Assembly: GCA_963728195.1 (NCBI GenBank)
Contig: CAVSIX010000018.1
Location: 1 to 64,000 of the forward strand
DNA from: Sva-07 sp963728195
GTDB lineage: Bacteria > Actinomycetota > Acidimicrobiia > Acidimicrobiales > Ilumatobacteraceae
Direction: 5' to 3'
Length of the DNA: 64,000 nt
A model generated the notes under the pieces. That model saw nothing but the letters and a program-made list of their open reading frames with translations. It was not told where the DNA came from and ran no database searches. Below, piece after piece: positions 26,549 to 34,873 of the stretch. Numbering within the stretch: position 1 is the stretch's first letter; every line of letters starts with the position of its first letter. Both the position numbers and the translations under genes were made by a program.

Positions 26549-27391
26549 TCAGTCGTCCGACGAGGCGGCCAGCACCTCGACGTCGTCGTCCACGTCCACG
26601 TCGACCTCGGCATCACCATCGCGGGGGCGATGGGTTCGCTGTCGGACGGCGCGATGGTCGGGCACCGGGGTCACTGCGGCCCGACCGAGTTGGAACATGC
26701 CGCGAAACGCGAGGCCACCGAACACCTTCAACATCACGAGGGCGAGCAGCACGGCGAACACGATCATCGTCGGCACGGCCAGCGTCGACAAGAGGAGGCG
26801 CCGGTCCTCGGTCATCAGGCTCAACACGCCGGAGTCGACACTGGTGCCGTCGACCTCGAGCGTCCGGATCGGATCGTCGAGTTCCGGGCAGTCGACGGCG
26901 AGATCGTCGACGCCGACCACGTCGTTGCCACCGAACGTCGGTTCCGGGGGCCTGACCGTCGACGACAGCACGCCGAAGGTCGGATCGAGTCCCGCACCGA
27001 TCAGGTACTGCTCGCCCTCGGCCAAGAACCGGTAGTCCGGTCCGTATCGGACGTCGACCAGGCCGTTCACCGCCCACGGTTCGGCTGAACCGGCGCGGAG
27101 CTGATCGATGCGGTACCGCACCACCTCGGTGACGTCGTCCTTGCCGACCATCGTGCCGGTGAAGACGACCGCCGCCGGCTCGGGAACGGGACACCCGGCC
27201 GGCACGGGGATCAGCGAATCGGCGCGCACGGCCGGTTGCGGCGGCGCGATGTCGGGCGGCAGCGTCGCAGGCGGCGGATCGTCCGGCGGCGGCGCAGCGT
27301 CGGCGGCCCCAGCGCTCAGGCCGAGTGTGACCACGAACGGTGTGGCGCAGAGCAGGCCCAGCAGCCCCACGTGTCGCAGCCGTCGTGTCAT
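26549..27391 (-). CDS. Secreted, membrane-anchored protein of unknown function
   Basis: A 280-residue protein with a signal peptide (VGLLGLLCATPFVVTLGLSAGAADA, cleavage near residue 32), a Pro-rich linker, an extracytoplasmic domain of about 150 residues with two Cys (AGCPVPEP and VDCPELDD), one membrane helix (about 208-228) and a charged cytoplasmic tail ending in Asp/Val repeats. The domain contains AVVFTGTMVGKDDVTEVVRYRIDQLRAG and RYGPDYRFLAEGEQYLIGAGLDP, which resembles extracellular beta domains with a TIMP/NTR-like pattern; that is only suggestive. It is convergent with the AddA-like gene. Confidence 0.72.
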   Translation of the reverse strand: MTRRLRHVGLLGLLCATPFVVTLGLSAGAADAAPPPDDPPPATLPPDIAPPQPAVRADSLIPVPAGCPVPEPAAVVFTGTMVGKDDVTEVVRYRIDQLRAGSAEPWAVNGLVDVRYGPDYRFLAEGEQYLIGAGLDPTFGVLSSTVRPPEPTFGGNDVVGVDDLAVDCPELDDPIRTLEVDGTSVDSGVLSLMTEDRRLLLSTLAVPTMIVFAVLLALVMLKVFGGLAFRGMFQLGRAAVTPVPDHRAVRQRTHRPRDGDAEVDVDVDDDVEVLAASSDD

Positions 27392-27467
27392 CGTCGCCAG
27401 GCTAACGAGCCACGCCCACCCGCATTGGGCAGGCCATCTTCTCGGCCGGGTCCCCGATCGCGAAGGG

Positions 27468-28268
27468 TCAGCGGCCCTCGAAGACCGGATCTCGCTTCTC
27501 CATGAAGGCTTTGATCGCCTCGACGGTGTCCTTCGTGCCGAAGTTGACGGTCTGGGAAAGGCCTTCGTCGTCGAGGGCTTCTTCGAGCGTGACGTGCATC
27601 GAGTTGTTCAGCAGCCGCTTCGACATCGCCAACGCGATCGGCGGACCGCCGGCGAGCCGGGCGGCCCAATCGTCGACGAAGGCGTCGAGTTCGTCGTCCG
27701 GCAGGACCCGGTTGACGAGTCCCATCTCCGCTGCGCGCCCCGCGTCGATGATCTCGGCGAGCAGAGCGAGCTCCTTGGCGCGGTGCATGCCGACGAGGCG
27801 AGGCAACAGCCACGAGCCGCCGAAATCGAGGCTGAGGCCACGCTTGGCGAAGATCTCCGAGAACCGGGCGTCCTCCGACGCCACGATGAGATCGCACGAC
27901 AGCGCCATGTTGAGCCCGGCGCCGACGGCAACGCCGCGCACCTTGGCGAGGGTCGGCTGGGGGATGCGGTGCAGTGCCAGGCACACGTCGGTGATGTGCC
28001 GCATCGCCGAGAGCTGATGCGGAGGCGGGCCGTCGCCTGAGCCTCCCTGCCACAGGTCGGCACCCGAGCAGAAGTTGCCGCCGGCGCCGGTGAGCACCAC
28101 CGCCCGATCGTCCGGGTTCGCTGCGATCGAACGGAACTCGTCGAGCAGCTCGTTCCACATCGCAGCGTCAGCGGCGTTCTTCTTCTCGGGCCGTCGCAGC
28201 GTGATCGTGACCACCCCGTCGGCGCGTTCGACGGTGATCGATTCGAGTTCGCGGGTGTCAGAGGCCAT
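27468..28268 (-). CDS. Enoyl-CoA hydratase/isomerase family protein
   Basis: A 266-residue crotonase-fold enzyme, probably hydrating trans-2-enoyl-CoA in fatty acid or related acyl-CoA breakdown. The two oxyanion-hole segments are seen as VVLTGAGGNFCSGADLW and VRGVAVGAGLNMALSCDLIVASEDARF, with SLDFGGSWLLPRLVGMHRAKEL after them. The catalytic Glu pair of classical hydratases is not both obvious: the second site reads GLSLDFGG, with Asp, so an isomerase or other crotonase reaction is possible. It is divergent from the 36-residue membrane protein. Confidence 0.88.
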   Translation of the reverse strand: MASDTRELESITVERADGVVTITLRRPEKKNAADAAMWNELLDEFRSIAANPDDRAVVLTGAGGNFCSGADLWQGGSGDGPPPHQLSAMRHITDVCLALHRIPQPTLAKVRGVAVGAGLNMALSCDLIVASEDARFSEIFAKRGLSLDFGGSWLLPRLVGMHRAKELALLAEIIDAGRAAEMGLVNRVLPDDELDAFVDDWAARLAGGPPIALAMSKRLLNNSMHVTLEEALDDEGLSQTVNFGTKDTVEAIKAFMEKRDPVFEGR

Positions 28269-28291
28269 GCCGGCCGACGATACTGACCCTC

Positions 28292-28402
28292 GTGGGACTC
28301 AACCCGTACCGGAAGTTCAGAGCGAAGCCCGCCGACTATGCGCTCGTCGCGTCCGCCCTTCTCGTCTCGCTCGCCCTGCTGGTGTGGGCGGTCGTCGGCT
28401 GA
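28292..28402 (+). CDS. 36-residue single-pass membrane protein
   Basis: A small gene starting with GTG at 28292: it reads MGLNPYRKFRAKPADYALV then a hydrophobic helix and ends WAVVG. The layout is a basic, cytoplasmic N-terminus and one membrane helix (residues about 17-36). Tiny proteins with the same opening (MGxNPxR) recur, in my recollection, across actinobacteria with no known role. The reading frame is intact, lies in the right place between divergent and convergent neighbours, and its codon third positions are G/C rich, which supports coding. The next gene on the other strand ends 24 bases away. Confidence 0.65.
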   Translation: MGLNPYRKFRAKPADYALVASALLVSLALLVWAVVG

Positions 28403-28426
28403 ATCACGAGACAGCGCAACGATCGC

Positions 28427-28921
28427 TCACGCGGTGACCTGGAAACCGGTGTGCATGCCGTTTGCGTAGTGATCGGGAAGATTGCACACCAGTTGGTAGT
28501 TGCCCGGTTCGAGCGTGACGACGAGCTGCTCGGTCGTCTCCTTGTCGAATTCCCCGATCTCGTCGATCACCTCGATGCCGGAGGCGTCCTCGGGAAAGTG
28601 GTCGCCGTCCACCGGGATCTCGCCCGGGGCGATGTCGGTCTTGACGACGAGAAACTCGTGTCCGATCGTGCCGTCGTTGTCGATCGTGAAGGTGATCTCT
28701 CCCGCCGTGGCGGACTCGGCATCGACCTCCACCTCCCACTCCTTGACGTGGCCACCGATGTCGTTGCTCGGTGCGTCGGTCGCCGTGCCGCCGGTGTCGC
28801 TGCTCGAGCCGTTGGCGTCGTTGGCGTCGTTGGCGTCGTTGAAGTCCGACCCGCACGAACTGGCGATCACCACGATCGCCAACGTCGCGCAGACGCTGCG
28901 ACGAAGTCGCTCCGCTCCCAT
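28427..28921 (-). CDS. Cupredoxin-like lipoprotein
   Basis: A 164-residue lipoprotein with a lipobox (VVIASSC, Cys23). After a low-complexity linker (NDAND repeats, then Gly/Ser/Thr) comes a beta-rich cupredoxin domain of about 105 residues. The likely type-1 copper ligands are His in IGHEFLVV and the Cys/His/Met set in YQLVCNLPDHYANGMH. It should be a blue-copper electron carrier on the outer face of the membrane, like sulfocyanin or plastocyanin-type proteins; the redox partner is not in the window. The linker is encoded by a 9-base repeat (GTTGGCGTC) near 28812-28843. A GC-rich inverted repeat (CGGCGCAAGCGCCG, about 28936-28949) lies just upstream of the start. Confidence 0.86.
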   Translation of the reverse strand: MGAERLRRSVCATLAIVVIASSCGSDFNDANDANDANGSSSDTGGTATDAPSNDIGGHVKEWEVEVDAESATAGEITFTIDNDGTIGHEFLVVKTDIAPGEIPVDGDHFPEDASGIEVIDEIGEFDKETTEQLVVTLEPGNYQLVCNLPDHYANGMHTGFQVTA

Positions 28922-29066
28922 GATGTGCCCCCTTCGCGGCGCAAGCGCCGCGCCTCATGTCTTCCCCGTCTCGAACCGTAGACCTGTGGTTCGCCGGCGA
29001 CAAGAGAAAGCTGCGCGCAATCGCGTGTCGATGTCACACGCCGGGGAATCGTCCGACCCTCGCCAT

Positions 29067-29435
29067 TCAGAACGCGTCGGTGATCAACTCGAGTTCGGTC
29101 CCGGTGATGGCGACGACGTCGAAGCGGACCGAGGATGCGTGCACCTCGTGGGCACGGAGCCACTCGACCGCGAGCTGACGTATCCGGCGCTGTTTGGCGA
29201 CTGTCACCGCGGCGGATGCGGGACCGAAGTCGGCCGTGCGTCGGGCCTTGACCTCGCTGAACACGAACGTCGACCCGTCGAACGCGATCAGGTCGAGTTC
29301 ACCGGTCGGCGACCGCCAGTTGCGGTCGATCACGTCGTAGCCGAGTCGACGGTAGTGGCGTGCGGCGAGGTCCTCGCCCCATCGGCCTCGGGCCTGATTG
29401 GAGCGATCGGGCGTGGGCGAGTTGCGTACGGTCAT
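29067..29435 (-). CDS. UPF0102/YraN-family endonuclease-like protein
   Basis: A 122-residue protein of the YraN/UPF0102 family with the nuclease-like core GRWGEDLAARHYRRLGYDVIDRNWRSPTGELDLIAFDGSTFVFSEVKARR (E, D, E-x-K pattern of PD-(D/E)XK folds). Its physiological role is not firmly known. The start follows an ACGGAGG ribosome site. In actinobacteria it is commonly found near rplS-trmD, as here, downstream of rplS on the same strand with a 139-base gap. Confidence 0.9.
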   Translation of the reverse strand: MTVRNSPTPDRSNQARGRWGEDLAARHYRRLGYDVIDRNWRSPTGELDLIAFDGSTFVFSEVKARRTADFGPASAAVTVAKQRRIRQLAVEWLRAHEVHASSVRFDVVAITGTELELITDAF

Positions 29436-29574
29436 GGCAGCCTCCGTCTGGGTGATGGGAGGGGCCGATGCCCGATGGATGGGACGCGCCTCGGACGGTC
29501 CGACTCAGCCAGGATCGTAACGGCGCAGCATGACCGTCGTGGTCACGATCCGCAGTCGGGCTGACCTTGCGCGC

Positions 29575-29922
29575 TCAGAAGTCGCGCTTCTCGCGGATCT
29601 TTGCGGCCTTGCCCTTGCGGTCGCGGAGGTAGTACAGCTTTGCCCGGCGCACGTCGCCGCGCTTGACGACCTCGATCTTCTGCACGGTCGGGGTGTGCAG
29701 CGGGAACGTGCGCTCGACGCCGACGCCGTAGCTGAGCTTGCGGACCGTGTAGGTCTCCTGCAGTCCACCGCCCTGGCGGCCGATGACGTCGCCCTGGAAG
29801 ATCTGGATGCGCTCCTTGCCGCCCTCGACGACACGGACGTGCACCTTCAGTTCGTCACCCGCCTGGAAGTCGGGGATGTCGTCGCGGAGCGAATCGTTGT
29901 CGATGAGGTCAGTGGCTTTCAT
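29575..29922 (-). CDS. rplS: 50S ribosomal protein L19
   Basis: The 115-residue L19 sits at the 30S-50S interface. The family text is complete: IPDFQAGDELKVHVRVVEGGKERIQIFQGDVIGRQGGGLQETYTVRKLSYGVGVERTFPLHTP and KIEVVKRGDVRRAKLYYLRDRKGKAAKI. It follows trmD on the same strand after about 105 bases, the standard rpsP-rimM-trmD-rplS order. Confidence 0.98.
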   Translation of the reverse strand: MKATDLIDNDSLRDDIPDFQAGDELKVHVRVVEGGKERIQIFQGDVIGRQGGGLQETYTVRKLSYGVGVERTFPLHTPTVQKIEVVKRGDVRRAKLYYLRDRKGKAAKIREKRDF

Positions 29923-30027
29923 GGCGTCTACCTGCGTTGTCGGGGCTGCGAATGGGCTGCGAGCCGGTTGGCCGATGCGAGATCGGTGGCCTGATCACCG
30001 ACGCTCACGCGCGCCGAACAGGGCCCG

Positions 30028-30807
30028 TCAATGATACGGGACGGCGGGGAACTCTTCCAACAGTCGCGCGTCATCTGTCGAGAGTCCACCGGTTTGCTCG
30101 ATCAGGTCGGGTCGGTCACGGAGCGTCCGGTGCAGGCGCTGCGCACGTCGCCACCGTTCGATCCGCGCGTGATCTCCGCTTCGCAGCACCTCGGGGACCT
30201 CCCATCCACGGAAGTCCGCGGGACGGGTGAACTGCGGCTCCTCGAGCAGTCCCGACTCGCCGAAGCTCTCGGTGACAGGGCTCGCGGCGTTGCCCATCGC
30301 CCCCTCGCGCAGGCGCGTCACGGCCTCGATGACCAGGCACGCAGCGACTTCTCCCCCGCTGAGCACGACGTCGCCCACGCTGACCTCACCGTCGACGAGA
30401 TGCTGGCGGACCCGGTGGTCGACGCCCTCGTAGCGCCCGCACAGCAGGCTGAAACCCCCGAGGTCAGCGAGTTCTGAGGCCATCGCCTGGTCGAACCGGC
30501 GCCCCCCTGGTCCGAGCAAGAGCAAAGGCCGCGGCGGGTCGACCGCTTCGACCGCATCGAAGATCGGCTGGGCGCGCATCACCATGCCCGCTCCCCCGCC
30601 GAACGGTGCGTCGTCCACGGTGCGGTGGACGTCGGTGGTCTGCTCGCGGATGTCGTGACAGCGCAGGTCGAGCAGACCTTGACCACGCGCCTTGCCGAGC
30701 AGGCTCTCGGAACAGAAGTCGTCGACGAGGCGAGGAAACAGCGAGAAGACGTCGATGCGCAACGTGTTGCGTGGTTCCCCGAGACCCGGGCTGGGGGAAC
30801 TTGGCAT
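30028..30807 (-). CDS. trmD: tRNA (guanine-N1)-methyltransferase
   Basis: TrmD makes m1G37 in tRNA, preventing +1 frameshifts. The 259-residue protein has the trefoil-knot SPOUT motifs: LRIDVFSLFPRLVDDF at the start, DDAPFGGGAGMVMRAQP, FSLLCGRYEGVDHRV and SVGDVVLSGGEVAACLVIEAVTR in the knot, then EPQFTRPADFRGWEVPEVLRSGDH at the tRNA-binding linker. The start is the ATG at 30805-30807, sharing one base with the rimM stop (TGATG). The longer upstream reading is a rimM shadow. Confidence 0.97.
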   Translation of the reverse strand: MPSSPSPGLGEPRNTLRIDVFSLFPRLVDDFCSESLLGKARGQGLLDLRCHDIREQTTDVHRTVDDAPFGGGAGMVMRAQPIFDAVEAVDPPRPLLLLGPGGRRFDQAMASELADLGGFSLLCGRYEGVDHRVRQHLVDGEVSVGDVVLSGGEVAACLVIEAVTRLREGAMGNAASPVTESFGESGLLEEPQFTRPADFRGWEVPEVLRSGDHARIERWRRAQRLHRTLRDRPDLIEQTGGLSTDDARLLEEFPAVPYH

Positions 30808-31286
30808 CACGAATCGAGATCGAACAGGCCGTCTGGCGTGTCGACCGTGATCGTCTCCCCGTCGATCGACACGACGAAGTTCGACGGCACGAGTGCGCCG
30901 CTGTCGAGTTCGAGCAGGTCGGCGGCCGGGTTGGCGAGCACAGAGACGCACCGGCCATGGTCGGTGCCGTCGACCTCGACGACCCGGCGCCCGATCATCT
31001 CGTGCACCCACAGTGCGTCCGGGTCCTCGATCGGCCGGCCGCGCAGCGCGCGGTTGGCGTAGCGCTCCGCAGCGGTGCGGTCGGCGATCTGGGCGAACTT
31101 CACGATGCGCCGGCCGTTGGAGGCGGTGCGGGAGGACTCGACCTCCAGTCGCTCATCGCCGGCAAAGAGTTCGCTACCAGGAGCGACGCGAGCGTCGGAA
31201 TCCGACAGCAACTGCACGAACACCTCGCCGCGCAGGCCGTGGGCACGGCGGATGTGGCCGACTTCGAGCAAGCCGTCGTCGGTCAA
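30807..31286 (-). CDS. rimM: Ribosome maturation factor RimM
   Basis: RimM helps assemble the 30S head around ribosomal protein S19. The 159-residue product has the N-terminal domain LEVGHIRRAHGLRGEVFVQLLSDS and the PRC-barrel part WVHEMIGRRVVEVDGTDHGRCVSVLANPAADLLEL ending DLDS. It starts just before the KH protein's stop region (9-base gap) and shares a base with trmD, so it is inside one operon. Confidence 0.96.
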   Translation of the reverse strand: MTDDGLLEVGHIRRAHGLRGEVFVQLLSDSDARVAPGSELFAGDERLEVESSRTASNGRRIVKFAQIADRTAAERYANRALRGRPIEDPDALWVHEMIGRRVVEVDGTDHGRCVSVLANPAADLLELDSGALVPSNFVVSIDGETITVDTPDGLFDLDS

Positions 31287-31295
31287 GGGTGTCGC

Positions 31296-31586
31296 TCAGT
31301 CGTCGAGGAACTCGATGTCGATCTCGACATCGTCCTTGCTCGCCGCGGCCCGAGCGACGGTGCGGATGCTCGCTGCGGTGCGTCCCCGACGGCCGATGAC
31401 CCGTCCGAGCTCGCCTTCGCCGACGCGCACGTTCAGCGTCGGGCGGCGACCGGAGTCGTCGACTTCGACGGTGACCGAGTCGGGATCGTCGACGAGCGAC
31501 TTCACGATGTGGGTCAGCACGGCGACCGCGGTGGGTGCCACCTCGTCCGACGACTCGTGACCGGTGTCGGTGTCGACGTCGCTCAC
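31296..31586 (-). CDS. KH-domain RNA-binding protein (KhpA-like)
   Basis: A 96-residue KH protein found between rpsP and rimM in most Gram-positives, linked to cell elongation and sRNA/mRNA binding with KhpB. The KH core is VLTHIVKSLVDDPDSVTVEVDD and the RNA loop VGEGELGRVIGRRGRTAASIRTVARAA. The start is a GTG at 31584-31586 in a GTGA overlap with rpsP. The C-terminus ends IDIEFLDD. Confidence 0.93.
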   Translation of the reverse strand: MSDVDTDTGHESSDEVAPTAVAVLTHIVKSLVDDPDSVTVEVDDSGRRPTLNVRVGEGELGRVIGRRGRTAASIRTVARAAASKDDVEIDIEFLDD

Positions 31587-31855
31587 TTGCTCGCCTTGGC
31601 TGCCTCGAACTGTTCGATGGCGCCGGAGATCTGGAGGAGCTTGGCGACACGCTCGGTCGGCTGCGCACCGTCGGCGAGCCACTTCACGGCCTTGTCGTTG
31701 TCGACGGTGAGCACCGACGGATCCTGACGCGGGTCGTAATGACCGAGGATCTCGATGAATCGACCGTCACGCGGCGAGCGGGCGTCGGCCGCGACGATGC
31801 GGTACTGGGGCTGCTTCTTCTTGCCGATGCGGGTGAGCCGCAACTTGACTGCCAT
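31583..31855 (-). CDS. rpsP: 30S ribosomal protein S16
   Basis: S16 of 90 residues, complete: MAVKLRLTRIGKKKQPQYRIVAADARSPRDGRFIEILGHYDPRQDPSVLTVDNDKAVKWLADGAQPTERV. It opens the rpsP-KH-rimM-trmD(-rplS) operon. A ribosome site CAGGAG lies 11 bases upstream of the ATG. The 96-base gap to ffh holds the presumed leader; I could not assign a firm promoter. Confidence 0.98.
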   Translation of the reverse strand: MAVKLRLTRIGKKKQPQYRIVAADARSPRDGRFIEILGHYDPRQDPSVLTVDNDKAVKWLADGAQPTERVAKLLQISGAIEQFEAAKASK

Positions 31856-31951
31856 CTGAAATCGATACTCCTGGGTGCAAATGAGAACGTGGCAAGGCTA
31901 GCGGCGGGCGTCGGAATCCCCTCGCCGACCTGGCGTGAGGATGCGTGGGCG

Positions 31952-33415
31952 TCAGCGGTTGGGAACCCCGGGCAGACCCGGCATGTTCGGCATGCCGGGA
32001 AGCCCCGGGATGTCCATCCCGGCGGGCGCATTCGGGTCGAGCAGTCCGGGCGGAAGGCCCCGTCCCTTCGGACCGGAGCCCTTGCGGCCCTTCTTTCCCT
32101 TCTTCCCCTTGCCCGGGCGGCCCCCTCCCGGGCCTCCCATGCCCATCTTCTTCATCATCTTCTGCATCTCACTGAACTGCTTCACCAGGCGGTTCACGTC
32201 GCCGACCTCGGTGCCCGAGCCGTTGGCGATGCGCTGGCGGCGGCTCCCGTTGATGATCACGGGTTGGGCACGTTCCTCGGGCGTCATCGAGCGAATGATC
32301 GCTTCGATCGGCTTCAGGTCGTCGTCGTCGATCTTGGCGCCCTTGAGTTCCTTCGGCATGCCCGGCATCATCCCGAGCAGGTTGCCGAGCGAGCCCATCT
32401 TCTTGATCTGCTGCATCTGCTCGAGGAAGTCGTCGAGGGTGAACTGGCCCTCCATCAGCTTCGCTGCGGCCTGCTCCGCCTGGTCGGCCTCGAAGGCACG
32501 CTCGGCCTGCTCGATCAGGGTGAGCATGTCGCCCATGCCCAGGATGCGCCCGGCCATGCGGTCGGGGTGGAACTGCTCGAACTCGGTGAGTTTCTCTCCG
32601 GTCGATGCGAAGGCGATCGGCCGGCCGATGACCTCCTTGACCGACAGCGCCGCACCGCCGCGGGCATCGCCGTCCATCTTCGACATGATCACGCCGTCGA
32701 TCTGGAGTGTCTCGTGGAACGCCTCGGCGGTCTGGACGGCGTCCTGGCCGGTCATCGCGTCGACGACCAGGAACGTGTAGTCGGGCTTGACCGCAGCAGA
32801 GATCTGACGGACCTGCTCCATCATCTCGGCGTCGATCGACAGCCGGCCGGCGGTGTCGACGATCACGACGTCGCGACCGAGGCGCTTGGCTTCCTCGAGG
32901 CCAGCGGCCGACGCCCGCACGGGGTCGGACGGGTCCGAGAACACCGGCACGTCGATCTGGCGACCGAGGGTACGCAACTGCTCGACGGCGGCGGGGCGTT
33001 GGAGGTCGGCACCGACGAGCAACGGCTGGCGGCCCTGGCCCTTGAACCAGGTGGCCAACTTGGCCGAGTTGGTGGTCTTGCCGGAACCCTGCAGACCGGC
33101 CATCAACACGACGGTCGGTGGCTTGGAGGCGTAGGTGATCGAGAGCGTCTCGCCGCCGAGGGCGCGGGTCAACTCGTCGTTGACGGCCTTGACGACCTGC
33201 TGAGCCGGATCGAGGGCGGACGAGCGGGTGGCACCGATCGCCGCCTCGCGGATCCGATTGCAGACCGAGCGGACGACGGTGACGTTGACGTCGGCCTCGA
33301 GGAGCGCCGTGCGGATCTCCTTCATCACCTCGTCGACGTCGGCCTCGGTCAGCCGGCCCTTGCCGCGGACCTTCTTGACGATGCCTTCGAGTCGTGTTGA
33401 GAGATTGTCGAACAT
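31952..33415 (-). CDS. ffh: Signal recognition particle protein Ffh (SRP54)
   Basis: Ffh is the SRP GTPase that binds signal peptides and 4.5S RNA and delivers ribosomes to FtsY, which is also in this window. The 487-residue protein has the N-domain (FDNLSTRLEGIVKKVRGKGRLTE), P-loop GLQGSGKTTNSAKLA, VIVDTAGRLSID, TKMDGDARGGAALS-type G4 region (SKMDGDARGG), and the Met-rich M domain near MQQIKKMGSLGNLLGMMPGM and QKMMKKMGMGGPGGG. The tail adds a basic then Pro/Met-rich stretch. The ATG at 33413-33415 (MFDNLST) is the family start. Confidence 0.98.
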   Translation of the reverse strand: MFDNLSTRLEGIVKKVRGKGRLTEADVDEVMKEIRTALLEADVNVTVVRSVCNRIREAAIGATRSSALDPAQQVVKAVNDELTRALGGETLSITYASKPPTVVLMAGLQGSGKTTNSAKLATWFKGQGRQPLLVGADLQRPAAVEQLRTLGRQIDVPVFSDPSDPVRASAAGLEEAKRLGRDVVIVDTAGRLSIDAEMMEQVRQISAAVKPDYTFLVVDAMTGQDAVQTAEAFHETLQIDGVIMSKMDGDARGGAALSVKEVIGRPIAFASTGEKLTEFEQFHPDRMAGRILGMGDMLTLIEQAERAFEADQAEQAAAKLMEGQFTLDDFLEQMQQIKKMGSLGNLLGMMPGMPKELKGAKIDDDDLKPIEAIIRSMTPEERAQPVIINGSRRQRIANGSGTEVGDVNRLVKQFSEMQKMMKKMGMGGPGGGRPGKGKKGKKGRKGSGPKGRGLPPGLLDPNAPAGMDIPGLPGMPNMPGLPGVPNR

Positions 33416-33491
33416 CAGGCCACCGAGGTTACCTGGCACCTTCACGCGCCCAAGTGTGGGCAGCTCGTCATGGCGCCGTTGCTCCACTTGT

Positions 33492-33508
33492 CAGGGGTCA
33501 GACCCCAG
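33492..33508. repeat. Short REP-like palindrome (inverse copy)
   Basis: CAGGGGTCAGACCCCAG, the reverse complement of the palindrome core at 9923-9940. It lies in the 143-base gap between the ffh start and the end of the acyl-CoA dehydrogenase gene. A second small hairpin follows (AACGCCTTCGGCGT, near 33513). Confidence 0.6.
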
Positions 33509-33558
33509 TTTCAACGCCTTCGGCGTCGCAACTCGCTTCGGACCCCCGGATCGAACAC

Positions 33559-34800
33559 TCAGTTTCGGGGCACCTGGTTCCACGGGACCGACTTGTCGAC
33601 GCGGGGCTCACCCGGCAGGCCGAGCACCTGCTCGCCGATGATGTTGCGCAGGATCTCCGACGTGCCGCCCTCGATCGAGTTGGCCCGCACCCGCAGGAAC
33701 GAGTACCGGGTGCCGTGGGTGCCGCCGCTGATGTCGAGGTCGCCCGGGCGGCGGAACGTGTAGTCGTAGCCGATCAGTGCGTCGGCGCCCATCAGGTCGA
33801 TGCAGAACTCGTAGAGCGGCTTGTTCAGCTCGGAGAACGCCAGCTTGGCGATCGTCATCTCGGGACCGGGGTTGCCGGCCTTCGCGTTCTCGCCGGCGCG
33901 GCGGTTGGTGAGGCGGTTGACCTCCGCCTGACACCACAGCTGCATCAGGCGGTCCTTGCGGGCACCGTCCTGCTCGGACGGGTCGAGCGTCTTCCAGATC
34001 TCGACGGCATCATTGGCCGCCGCACCGCGGCGACCGACCGACCCGCTCCCGGCGCCGCTGCCCGTGCCGATCGCGTTGCGTTCGTTCATCAGCGTCGTGA
34101 GACTCGCCCGCCAGCCCTCGCCGACATCGCCGATGCGGTACGCGTCGGGGATCCGGGCGTCGGTCATGTAGACCTCGTTGAACTCGGCCTCGCCGGTGAT
34201 CTGGCGCAGCGGGCGCACCTCGACGCCGTCGGCGTGCATGTCGAGGGCGAAGTACGTCATGCCCTTGTGCTTCGGAGCGTCGGGATCGGTCCGAGTCACG
34301 AGCATCCCGAAGTCGGCGAGGTGGGCCATCGTGTTCCACACCTTCTGGCCGTTGACGATCCATTCGTCGCCGTCACGCTCGGCCCTGGTGGCGAGGCCGG
34401 CGAAGTCCGAACCGGCGCCGGGCTCGGAGAACAGCTGGCACCAGATCTCCTCGCCGGTGAACATCGGGCGCAGGAAGCGCTCCTTGGCCTCGTGGCTGCC
34501 GTGGGTGACGATCGTCGGGCCGGCGAGCGCCATGAAGAAGCTGACCGGTTCGGTCGGCGCCGCGCCCGCCTCGCGCATGCGGGTGTCGACGAGTTTGTTC
34601 AGTTCGGGACGCACGCCGAGCCCGCCGTAGCCCTTCGGGAAGTGCACCCAGGCGAGCCCGGCGTCGTAGCGGGCGCCACGGAAGGCGACGTTGTCCATCG
34701 TCGTCGGATCGTTGTCGGCGAGGAACGCATCGACCGCCTCGGTGACCGTTCGGGTCTCCGGATCGGTGGCAGCATTCGGGCGCGAGTCGAGGGTCGTCAT
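33559..34800 (-). CDS. Acyl-CoA dehydrogenase family protein
   Basis: A 413-residue FAD-dependent dehydrogenase of the FadE type. Visible blocks: FPKGYGGLGVRPELNKL, FSEPGAGSDFAGLATRAERDGDEWIVNGQKVWNT (FAD and substrate motifs), TLMNERNAIG in the C-terminal helical domain, and RVRANSIEGGTSEILRNIIGEQVLGLP at the end, which is typical of actinobacterial steroid or long-chain FadE-like proteins. The substrate is not evident. It interrupts the ffh-ftsY neighbourhood and shares the strand with both, with gaps of about 140 and 70 bases, so it may have its own promoter. Confidence 0.9.
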   Translation of the reverse strand: MTTLDSRPNAATDPETRTVTEAVDAFLADNDPTTMDNVAFRGARYDAGLAWVHFPKGYGGLGVRPELNKLVDTRMREAGAAPTEPVSFFMALAGPTIVTHGSHEAKERFLRPMFTGEEIWCQLFSEPGAGSDFAGLATRAERDGDEWIVNGQKVWNTMAHLADFGMLVTRTDPDAPKHKGMTYFALDMHADGVEVRPLRQITGEAEFNEVYMTDARIPDAYRIGDVGEGWRASLTTLMNERNAIGTGSGAGSGSVGRRGAAANDAVEIWKTLDPSEQDGARKDRLMQLWCQAEVNRLTNRRAGENAKAGNPGPEMTIAKLAFSELNKPLYEFCIDLMGADALIGYDYTFRRPGDLDISGGTHGTRYSFLRVRANSIEGGTSEILRNIIGEQVLGLPGEPRVDKSVPWNQVPRN

Positions 34801-34873
34801 CGCGTCAGTCTGTCAGGCCACCCCGGTCCGCCCGAAGCCCGCGGGCGCGGGCGATCGGTCGATCGATCGACCG

